Positions 1 to 8,074 of a DNA stretch of 64,000 nt are shown here, in pieces. Source of the stretch: Nyssa sinensis (lineage: Eukaryota; Streptophyta; Magnoliopsida; Cornales; Nyssaceae). The stretch spans positions 9,024,040 to 9,088,039 of the forward strand of contig CM018048.1 of the NCBI GenBank assembly GCA_008638375.1, read 5' to 3'. Position numbers and translations under genes: made by a program. The notes under the pieces were generated by a model. The model did not search any database. It had not been told where the DNA came from and worked only from the letters and a program-made list of their open reading frames with translations. Every line of letters begins with the position of its first letter. Positions within the stretch are counted from its first letter, which is position 1.

Positions 1-1
1 C

Positions 2-1255
2 CCCTCAAGCGTTGCTCACGCTGGCCGAGATCCACAGCCATCAACAGTCCCTGGCTGGGGAACATCCGCTTTTGTCCCCGACGTGCATTACCGGAGCACT
101 ACTCGAGCCCCAACTCCTAGGGTTTCGGGAGCACCCCCGGCACCACAGGAACCTTATCATGCAGCGCCAGTCCCACCGGTTCGGATTCCTCCTCCATCCG
201 AAGGGCGCACTCCACCCTACTACCTTGAAGCCGAGGCTGTCAGGCAGGGTTCACAAGATGTCAGACTCAGAGACCCGCGAAGGGTAGAGGACATTGCCGA
301 GTCTATGGACCGGACAATCGGCTTAAGAGGACCTCAGAACCCTCCAGAGCAGGACGAACTGGCCAGGCTGCTCGAAAGACTAGCCACTCCGTTCACTCAC
401 GCCATCATGTCCGAAGAGAGGCCTAGAAAGTTCGTGGTGCCCAAATTCACTCTCTACGACGGATCTGGAGATCCAGGAGATCACCTATCTCATTATCAGC
501 ATACGATAGCCCTTCACGGAGCCTCAGATGCTTTCATGTGCCGAACGTTCATCACCAGCTTGAAGGGAACAACTCTGAAGTGGTTCCACAACCTCCCTCT
601 GAACTCCGTTGCCAGCTTTTACGAGCTCGGTAGACAGTTCTTGGATAGGTTTATGACCAGCAGGAGGCTCAGAAGGGGGCCAGAATTCCTGCTGAATGTT
701 AAGCAGACCAGGGAGGAATCCCTCCGGGCCTACATTGCCCGCTTCAACACCGAGCTCACTGAGATCACGGATTGCAGCCCGAAATTCCTTGTTGCGGCCC
801 TTACTGCCGGGCTTGCCCAAGGTGGCTTCAGAGATTCCTTGACAAAGAGCCCCCCAGCCGATATGGCGGTATTGATGGATCGGGCCAAAAAATACATCAA
901 CCTAGAAGAAGCCAACCGCTCAGCCCAAAAGGGCAAGGATCAGACCCAGAGGGATAATCCGAAGCGGGAGGACCATAAGAAGGAGGATCACAGAAGAGAC
1001 TCCAACAAAAAGAGGGCCAGAAGGCCAGAGAAGAAAACAGCTCCCAGAGCTGTGTACAACTCCGCACCAAGGGAGTTCACCAACTTCACGCCTTTGAACA
1101 CCACTCCGAACCAGGTACTCCTGCAGATCCGAGATCGGGAGAACCTGAGGTGGCCAGAGCCAATCAAAGGAGATCCCAGCTTGCGGGACCAAAGTAAGTA
1201 TTGCAATTTCCATAAAGATCATGGACATACTACTAACACTTGCAGGACCCTCTGA
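2..1255 (+). CDS. gag: Gag polyprotein of Tat element 1, 5'-partial, ends at a private stop
   Basis: The frame is open from base 2, so the N terminus lies outside the window. A proline-rich stretch is followed by a retrotransposon gag (capsid-type) domain at about 420-780, with the FVVPKF and TSLKGT motifs. A basic Lys/Arg/Glu-rich stretch follows at about 920-1040, then a single zinc-knuckle-like motif (YCNFHKDHGHTTNTC) at about 1198-1242 for RNA binding. The TGA at 1253-1255 interrupts the same frame that continues into protease; copy 2 has a sense codon there, so this stop is a private mutation, probably CGA to TGA. Intact Gag would form the virus-like particle that packages element RNA. 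Confidence 0.88.
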   Translation, partial: PSSVAHAGRDPQPSTVPGWGTSAFVPDVHYRSTTRAPTPRVSGAPPAPQEPYHAAPVPPVRIPPPSEGRTPPYYLEAEAVRQGSQDVRLRDPRRVEDIAESMDRTIGLRGPQNPPEQDELARLLERLATPFTHAIMSEERPRKFVVPKFTLYDGSGDPGDHLSHYQHTIALHGASDAFMCRTFITSLKGTTLKWFHNLPLNSVASFYELGRQFLDRFMTSRRLRRGPEFLLNVKQTREESLRAYIARFNTELTEITDCSPKFLVAALTAGLAQGGFRDSLTKSPPADMAVLMDRAKKYINLEEANRSAQKGKDQTQRDNPKREDHKKEDHRRDSNKKRARRPEKKTAPRAVYNSAPREFTNFTPLNTTPNQVLLQIRDRENLRWPEPIKGDPSLRDQSKYCNFHKDHGHTTNTCRTL

Positions 1256-2056
1256 TATGAGCTAGAACAGCTCATAAAGAAGGGACGTCTTCGGGAGTTC
1301 GTCAAACAAGACGGAAGGCAGAACCCCCAAGAAGACAAGCCTCTACAGCGGCCAGATCAGAGGACCGAACAGAGGCAAGAGCAGCGGGAAGGACGGAACG
1401 AGCCTCAGAGGCAGAACAACCATGTTATCTACGTCCTCCATGCTGACTCCCCTGTTACAGGAATGTCCAACAGGGCAAGAAAAAGATATGCTCGGGAGGC
1501 CAGAACTGCCCCAAACTTCTTGCAGGTCTCCAACTTCGAAAAGAGGCTCAAGCCAGGGCCAGAGATCCATTTCACCGAGCAAGATCTAGCAGGGTTACAC
1601 TGCCCTCACAGTGATGCCCTTGTTATCACCTTCAGAATCGCCAACTTCGAGACTAGAAGAGTCCTAGTCGACACTAGCAGCTCAGTCAACATTCTATTCT
1701 ATGAACCGCTTAAGCGGATGGGCATAGACCAGGACAGCATCAAGCCCACCACTGCCGTAATGGCAGCTTTTGATGGCAATCTTAGCACCCCACTGGGGAG
1801 AGTTGACCTTCCTACTACTATTGGGGAAGGTGAAGGGCGGAAGAACACCATCTCTGAATACATGGTGTTGAACATGAAGTCTCCATACAACGTCATCATC
1901 GGGAGACACTGGTTACACCAGATAGGGGCAGTCACTTCGACCCTTCATCAGTGTCTGAAGTACGTCCACAATCAGAGCGTGCACTCGGTCTGGGGATGTC
2001 AGCCAACCTCACGAGAATGTCACGCTATTGCCCTCAAGGAGACAGCTTCGAAATAG
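1256..2056 (+). CDS. Aspartic protease region of Tat element 1
   Basis: This continues the gag frame after the private stop and ends at a TAG (2054-2056). A charged linker precedes the retropepsin-like domain at about 1590-1990. The active-site motif reads VLVDTSSS (about 1660-1683), where copy 2 has VLVDTGSS, so the catalytic Asp-Thr-Gly has become Asp-Thr-Ser and the enzyme is probably inactive. The flap-side motif VIIGRHWLH (copy 2 has VIIGRPWLH) is present. The protease would process the Gag-Pol polyprotein. The terminal TAG is shared with copy 2 and sits in a strong readthrough context. Confidence 0.85.
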   Translation, partial: YELEQLIKKGRLREFVKQDGRQNPQEDKPLQRPDQRTEQRQEQREGRNEPQRQNNHVIYVLHADSPVTGMSNRARKRYAREARTAPNFLQVSNFEKRLKPGPEIHFTEQDLAGLHCPHSDALVITFRIANFETRRVLVDTSSSVNILFYEPLKRMGIDQDSIKPTTAVMAAFDGNLSTPLGRVDLPTTIGEGEGRKNTISEYMVLNMKSPYNVIIGRHWLHQIGAVTSTLHQCLKYVHNQSVHSVWGCQPTSRECHAIALKETASK

Positions 2057-2065
2057 CAATTACAG
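2051..2065 (+). promoter_or_regulatory. Putative programmed stop-codon readthrough site between protease and RT
   Basis: The bases AAA TAG CAA TTA CAG lie in frame between protease and RT. UAG CAA UUA is the known type I leaky stop (CAR YYA context) of tobamoviruses. The downstream frame is open from 2057 and has no ATG until about 2326, inside pol, so reinitiation is unlikely. The same 15 bases occur at 34111-34125 in copy 2, although the two copies otherwise differ at many positions. Readthrough would give a Gag-PR to Pol ratio. This is inference; no expression data are available. Confidence 0.72.
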
Positions 2066-3034
2066 TATACTCGGGACTGTGCAGATTCGGTTTTCACTCA
2101 CACTCCCGAGGTGGAAGATTGCCCATCCGGCGTTGAAGAGCCCCTGAGTCCAAGGGGACGTGACAGCCGAGCTAAGCCGGTTGGCGAGCCCATCAAAACA
2201 CTGGTCAGTTCAGAAGTAGAGGGGCGTTATTTGTACATTGGCCCAGACCTTACGCCCACCGAGCAGGAAAAGATAGTCAGGTTTCTGAAGAACAACCTCT
2301 CTATCTTTGCTTGGGAGACCAGGGACATGGAGGGGATAGATCCTAATCTGATAACTCATAAACTGATGGTAGATCCAGATCACCCCCCAGTCAGACAGAA
2401 GAGAAGGCCGATCACTCCCGAACGGCATCGGATTATAGACGAAGAAGTCCAGAGGCTGCTGGACGCCAGGATGATACGGGAAGTTTTTTATCCCGAGTGG
2501 CTAGCCAACACTGTGCTTGTCAAGAAGAAGAACGGTAAGTGGAGAGTCTGTGTTGACTATACAGACCTCAACAAAGCATGCCCCAAGGACAGCTTTCCAC
2601 TGCCAAGGATAGATCAACTGGTTGATGCCACTGCAGGGCATGAGCTTATGAGTTTCATGGACGCCTACTCTGGATACAACCAGATCCAGATGTACCCTCC
2701 AGATCAAGAAAAGACTGCCTTCATAACCGAGAGAGGACTCTACTGCTACAGAGTGATGCCTTTCGGTTTGAAGAATGCTGGAGCCACTTACCAACGGTTG
2801 GTGAACAAGATGTTCAGCCCACTGCTTGGCAGCACCATGGAAGTATACATCGACGATATGCTGGTAAAGAGCCTCCAGAAAGGCAGCCACCTCCAGCACT
2901 TGGCCCAGACCTTCGATATCCTCAGACAGCACAAGATGAAGCTCAACCCCTCGAAATGTACCTTCGGAGTTACAAAGGGAAAATTCTTGGGGTACATCGT
3001 CTCTCAAAGAGGTATCGAAGGAGATCCCACTTAG
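2057..3034 (+). CDS. pol: Reverse transcriptase region of Tat element 1
   Basis: The frame is the same as gag-protease, read from the base after the leaky TAG. A linker at about 2066-2390 leads to the Ty3-type RT core: LVKKKNGKWRVCVDYTDLN (about 2515-2571), the palm motif SFMDAYSGYNQI, MPFGLKNAGATYQ (about 2756-2794) and the catalytic YIDDML (about 2845-2862), so the active-site Asp pair is intact. The RT makes element cDNA in the particle. The ORF ends at a TAG (3032-3034) where copy 2 has CAG, followed within about 20 bases by a one-base deletion, so the copy cannot make full Pol. Confidence 0.9.
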   Translation, partial: QLQYTRDCADSVFTHTPEVEDCPSGVEEPLSPRGRDSRAKPVGEPIKTLVSSEVEGRYLYIGPDLTPTEQEKIVRFLKNNLSIFAWETRDMEGIDPNLITHKLMVDPDHPPVRQKRRPITPERHRIIDEEVQRLLDARMIREVFYPEWLANTVLVKKKNGKWRVCVDYTDLNKACPKDSFPLPRIDQLVDATAGHELMSFMDAYSGYNQIQMYPPDQEKTAFITERGLYCYRVMPFGLKNAGATYQRLVNKMFSPLLGSTMEVYIDDMLVKSLQKGSHLQHLAQTFDILRQHKMKLNPSKCTFGVTKGKFLGYIVSQRGIEGDPT

Positions 3035-3049
3035 ATCCAAGCCCTGATG

Positions 3050-5364
3050 GACTGAAGTCGCCAAAGACCAGAAAGGAGATTCAGGCACTGAACGGCAGAA
3101 TCGCCGCATTGAGCAGATTTATATCCAAGTCCACCGATCGCTGTCTACCTTTCTTTAAAGCTCTAAAGGGCAGCAAGGCCTTGCAATGGATAGAAGAATG
3201 CGAGCGCTCCTTCCAAGAGCTAAAGGAGTATCTAGCCTCTCCAGAGCTCCTGTACCTTGTAGTCTCTGAGAACGCGGTCAACTCCGCATTGGTCAGACAG
3301 GACAGAGGAATACAGAGGCCTATATTCTACGTCAGTAGGGCGCTACTTGACACGGAGAAAAGATACCCAAAAGTAGAGAAGCTGGCCTATGCCTTGGTCA
3401 TATCCGCTCGGAAGCTTCGACCTTACTTCCAGGCCCATCCAATTGAGATCCCAACTGCCTATCCTCTAAAGTCAATATTAAGGAAACCTGAGGTATCGGG
3501 AAGATTGGTCAAGTGGTCTGTGGAGCTAGGGGAGTTTGACATAGCATATGTACCCCGAAACTCCATTAAAGGACAGGCCTTAGCCGACTTTGTAGCCGAG
3601 TTCACCCCGGCACTGCAGAACGAAGCGCAAATCACCGAAACTGCGGGAACCTGGCTGCTGTATGTTGATGGATCGTCAACCGATCAAGGATCAGGGGTAG
3701 GACTGGTACTACAGTCCCCTGATGGACTCACATCGGAGAAAGCAGTCAGCCTGGAATTTAGAGCTTCTAATAATGAAGCCGAATATGAGGCCCTGATCTT
3801 AGGGATGAAGCTTGCCCTGGAATTCGAGGCTCAAAACCTCGATGTTTTCTCTGACTCCCAACTAGTAGTAAGTCAAGTTTTGGGAGAATTTTCAATTAAG
3901 GATGACAGGATGCTTCGGTACTCCGAACTAGTAAACCGCTTAAAGCATTCCTTCCAGACTTTCACTATCCAGAAGATTGAGAGAAGCCAGAACTGTAGAG
4001 CAGATGCTCTGGCCAACATGGCCTCCCGCCTCAAATCAGAAACAGACTCCACAGTTAAAATCACTTTTCAGCCAGGATCCAGCATTGAGGAAGCATCAGT
4101 TGCTCAAATTGACGAACAGCCCCAGAGCTGGACGACCCCAATCCTCCAGTATCTAAGATTCGGGCTCCTTCCAGAGGATAAAAACAAAGCCAGGAGAATC
4201 CGAATCAGAGCGGCTCGGTACCTAATCCTGAACAACAAACTTTACAGGAGGTCGTATTCTCAACCTCTGTTAAAGTGTTTGGCTCCAGACGAGTCACAAT
4301 ATGTTTTGACTGAAATTCATAAGGGAATTTGCGGGAATCACAATGGAGGCAGAACTATAGCCCACCGAGCTCTATCACAGGGCTACTACTGGCCCGGCAT
4401 GCTGAAACAGGCTAAAGAGTATGTTCGAAAGTGTGACAAATGCCAGCGATTTGTCCCGTACCAACATCAGCCTCAGCACGAGCTCATCCCGATTCCAAGT
4501 CCTTGGCCCTTTGCTCAATGGGGAATGGACATTGTGGGCCCATTACCACGAGCACCTCCAAACAGGAAGTACCTCTTGGTGGCCATCGATTACTTTTCTA
4601 AATGGGCCGAGGCCGAGCCCTTAACGCATATTACAGAAAAGGAAGTCGAAAGCTTCACCTGGAAGAACATTGTCTGCAGGTTCGGCATACCACGTGTAAT
4701 TATCTCGGACAATGGGACACAATTCACTGGTAAAGGCTTCAAGGCATTCTGCGAAAATCTCAACATCAGGCAACACTTTGCCTCTCCAGGCCATCCGCAA
4801 GCAAATGGGCAAGCCGAGGTCACCAACCGAACAATCCTTAACGGGTTAAAGAAGAGGTTGGAACAGGCCAAAGGAAAATGGGCAGAGGAACTCCCTGGAG
4901 TCCTTTGGGCCTACAGAACCACCAGAAGAACTCCCACCTCTGAAACTCCTTTCTCACTAGCCTATGGAACAGAAGCAGTAATCCAGGTCGAGATCGGTAT
5001 ACCAACTCTAAGGACTGAGGCCTTCGAGCAAGAATCCAATGATCAGCAGCTGATGGAAAACTTGGACTTACTCGAAGAGAAAAGGGATCAAGCCAGCATC
5101 AGGATGGAAGCTTATCAGCAAAGAATGGTCAACAAATCCAAGATAGGACTCAAGACAGTCAACTTTCAAATTGGAGACTTCGTCTTAAGAAGAGTCTTTC
5201 AGAACACCAAGGATCCCACCATGGGAAAGTTGTCACCAAATTGGGAAGGCCCCTACAAAGTAACAAAGGTCGTTCGACCTACCACTTACTGGCTTGAAGA
5301 CATGACTGGGAAACCTGTTCCTAGGCCATGGAACGTAGAACACTTGCGGAAGTATTATCAATAA
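3050..5364 (+). CDS. pol: RNase H, second RNase H and integrase of Tat element 1
   Basis: This is the same polyprotein as the RT, shifted by a one-base deletion near 3049. Domains in order: RT connection and first RNase H (about 3100-3600); a second RNase H typical of the Tat lineage (about 3655-4030, with LYVDGSS, NEAEYEAL and SDSQLVVSQ, acidic residues present); integrase with an HHCC zinc finger (about 4310-4450, ending CDKC); a catalytic core with Asp in WGMDIVGP, Asp in ISDNGTQF and Glu in QANGQAEV; and a C-terminal DNA-binding region to the TAA at 5362-5364. Compared with copy 2, 33 bases (11 codons) are missing in frame near 3250. No chromodomain is visible, as expected for Tat. Confidence 0.9.
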
Positions 5365-5394
5365 AGATGTTATCGTTTACTTCCATAAAACTGT

Positions 5395-6340
5395 TCATCT
5401 ATTAATGCACAGGCCTTCAGAGCCTGGTCCATCTATAAATGCACAGGCCTCCAAAGCCTGGTCCATCTATTAATGCACAAGTCTGATGACTTGGTCCATC
5501 TATTAATGCACAGGCCTTCAGAGCCTGGTCCATCTATTAATGCACAGGCCTCCAGAGCCTGGTCCATCTATTAATGCACAGGCCTCCAGAGCCTGGTCCA
5601 TCTATTAATGCACAGGCCTCCAGAGCCTGGTCCATCTAGTAATGCACAGGCCTCCAAAGCCTGGTCCATCTATTAATGCACAGGCCTCCAGAGCCTGGTC
5701 CATCTATTAATGCACAGGCCTCCAGAGCCTGGTCCATCTATTAATGCACAGGCCTCCAGAGCCTGGTCCATCTAGTAATGCACAGGCCTCCAAAGCCTGG
5801 TCCATCTATTAATGCACAGGCCTCCAGAGCCTGGTCCATCTATTAATGCACAAGTCTGATGACTTGGTCCATCTATTAATGCACAGGCCTTCAGAGCCTG
5901 GTCCATCTATTAATGCACAAGTCTGATGACTTGGTCCATCTATTAATGCACAAGTCTGATGACTTGGTCCATCTATTAATGCACAAGCCTTCAGAGCCTG
6001 GTCCATCTATTAATGCACAAGTCTGATGACTTGGTCCATCTATTAATGCACAAGTCTGATGACTTGGTCCATCTATTAATGCACAGGCCTTCAGAGCCTG
6101 GTCCATCTATTAATACACAAGTCTGATGACTTGGTCCATCTATTAATGCACAGGCCTTCAGAGCCTGGTCCATCTATAAACGCACAGGCCTTTAGAGCCT
6201 GGTCCATCTATTAATGCACAAGTCTTATGACTTGGTCCATCTATCAATGCACGGGCCTCCAGAGCCTGGTCTATATATCAACGTACAAGTCTCATGACTT
6301 GGTCCACCTATAATACATAGGCCTCCAGAGCCTGGTCCGT
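5395..6340 (+). repeat. 33/34-bp tandem array of hairpin units downstream of pol (copy 1)
   Basis: About 28 tandem units share the frame TCCATCTATTAATGCACA followed by a short inverted repeat and GGTCCA. There are two main unit types: a 34-bp form with stem CAGGC/GCCTG and a 33-bp form with stem CAAGTC/GACTTG. Loops vary freely while stems stay paired. Hypervariable tandem arrays in the 3' non-coding region of Tat/Ogre-type elements are known and can seed satellites. ORFs on the minus strand across the array come from the repeat and are not genes. Confidence 0.93.
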
Positions 6341-6947
6341 CTTCAGTTAGCAGATTCTGTGATCCAGTCTATCCGAAGCAAAAGTTCCGAGCATCTATCA
6401 CCTAAAGTTTCCTAGATCGAAAAACCTCGGATCTGACACTTATATTACTTGGCTTATCTGTCAAACTAACCAGTACTATGGTCTCAACCAAAGGTAAAGT
6501 ACTTCAATTCTGGCATTTTTCTAAGTTCTTTGATTTATTTTTCAGAACAATCGGAAATGCATAAGAAGGTGCCTAAGTTTCAAAAAGAGCACATTCACAG
6601 AAAATATCAGATCTGAGAAGAAGAAATTCAACTTTATTGATAACTCAAAAGATTTACATCAATACAAAGACACTACTACAGAAGCTATTACAGAAGCTAT
6701 TACAAAAGCTACGCTTGGCAACATAATGGCTCTTCTCCTGGGATGATAAAGGGGCACAAGATCCAAAACCTTCAAAACCATCTTCATCGGCTCCATTTGA
6801 AAGGAAGGAACCCTGAACCCCAGTCTACATCAAGTAGTGCCCAGGCCATTTCATCATCACTATCACTGGTCCCATGACCAATGGACGATGGGGGCCGTGG
6901 GCCCTAGGAGAATTTTTATTCTCCACCTTTGTAATCGGCATGACTCC
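6341..6947. other. Non-coding 3' region of Tat element 1 with antisense poly(A) signal
   Basis: No gene is visible on the plus strand. On the minus strand an AATAAA lies at 6638-6633 in a block (about 6618-6665) that recurs downstream of the other antisense ORF (about 8000-8040) and in copy 2 (about 38040-38085). I read it as the 3' end of the antisense transcript of ORF A. Confidence 0.5.
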
Positions 6948-7418
6948 TCAGAAGAGTAAAGCAAGGGTCTCTGCCAAGTCACATGGGGGAGAAGGTAACC
7001 CACCTTCAATCTTCTTCTTCACACCGTCTGTTTCACCCCAGCCACTTGGAGCAAGGGTCTCTGACAGAGCGTGAGGAAGGGGGGGCAACTCACATTCGCC
7101 TTCATCACCAACACTCCAGGCCTCGGTTGAATCAAGGAGGGGCCACCACCAATCGAAGAAATCTCGACCGGATGCCAGAGGGAACAAGAAGACTTGTGCC
7201 TCCTTCAATCCTTCCTTGGAGACTGAAAAAAGAGGAAGGTTAACTCTCGGCCACAGGCTCATTATTCCTAACTCAGGCAAGGAATCTTCCATCATCTCCG
7301 GACGAATGGGAAAAACTCTGGCAGCATATGAGGTTTCTCTCGCAAACAAATCAGGGAGCAAAAGGGTTGAGCGCAACCGTATGCCCTGTTTCCATATATA
7401 TAGACCCTTGAAGTCCAA
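6948..7418 (-). CDS. Antisense ORF A of Tat element 1
   Basis: This is a 156-codon minus-strand frame; the ATG at 7418 overlaps a TATA-like sequence (TCTATATATATGG, about 7410-7396), so the true start may be further in, for example a Met near 7300. No known domain was recognised. The C-terminal part is acidic and proline-rich and contains a small internal repeat (LSETLA / LAETLA). A clear homologue is in copy 2 at 38453-38686 (minus): the stretch KEGLKEAQVFLFPLASGRDF aligns with MERLKEMKISLSILASDRDF, and flanking residues align too. Conservation in both copies, a TATA-like box and a downstream AATAAA suggest a real transcription unit. Its function is unknown. Confidence 0.55.
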   Translation of the reverse strand: MDFKGLYIWKQGIRLRSTLLLPDLFARETSYAARVFPIRPEMMEDSLPELGIMSLWPRVNLPLFSVSKEGLKEAQVFLFPLASGRDFFDWWWPLLDSTEAWSVGDEGECELPPLPHALSETLAPSGWGETDGVKKKIEGGLPSPPCDLAETLALLF

Positions 7419-8074
7419 AAGCCACCCAACTGAACCGTCGCAACGGTGAAAAAGAGAGTGGCCTTGAAAACATAAACGACGGTCGAATGACTAAGCGGTG
7501 CATTACATAAGCCTCTTCAACATACCAAGAGACAGAGTACAGAATTCTCAAGACAGAGACCGCAGTCCAGTACTTAAGCTCCCAAATCGATAAAAGGGGG
7601 AACAAAGTCTAAAGTAAATAGACCCCCCATTTGAAGATTCAGACCTACCAGTCTCAGCTACTGCATGACGGGTCAAGACATATGACAAAGACCAAACAGA
7701 TCGGATATATCCCAATCCCGAGTACTCAGCATACCGAGCATCATAATGACGAGCACAAGCTGCTCGGTTAACCTCACAGACTCTTAATTCAGAGCAGTCT
7801 ATCTCAGAGCTCTACAGAGATCCACTCCCACTCTGTCAGGCTCTATCTATCTGGCTATATCTACTTTCTCGTCTTATTCACTATTCAATGACAAGTATTG
7901 AAGTACGGAGAGCAACTGTTTGATCTAACATACAAAGGGTTCAGAACAGCCACACTTGCAACAAAATTCACGAAAGGGAAAGAATACAAGCAGAATCTGA
8001 AGAAAAATCAATCTTATTGATCAAAAAAGAAAATATATCCATTACATCAGAAAGAACTAAAAGCCTATAAAGCC
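7419..8074. other. Spacer between the two antisense ORFs of Tat element 1
   Basis: The part next to ORF A (7419-7600) aligns loosely with copy 2 (38700-38900). The rest shows no coding potential I can support. On the minus strand an AATAAG lies at 8018-8013, about 60 bases past the stop of antisense gene B, as a possible poly(A) signal. Confidence 0.45.

Noticed and set aside
5809..6173. Minus-strand ORFs with a repeating LIDGPSHQT/GSEGLCINRW peptide
   Set aside because: They are translations of the 33/34-bp tandem array in frames that happen to lack stops; there is no start context or conservation in copy 2.
5395..6340. CRISPR-like array
   Set aside because: Repeats are contiguous with no unique spacers, the sequence is plant nuclear, and the array sits in a retrotransposon 3' region.
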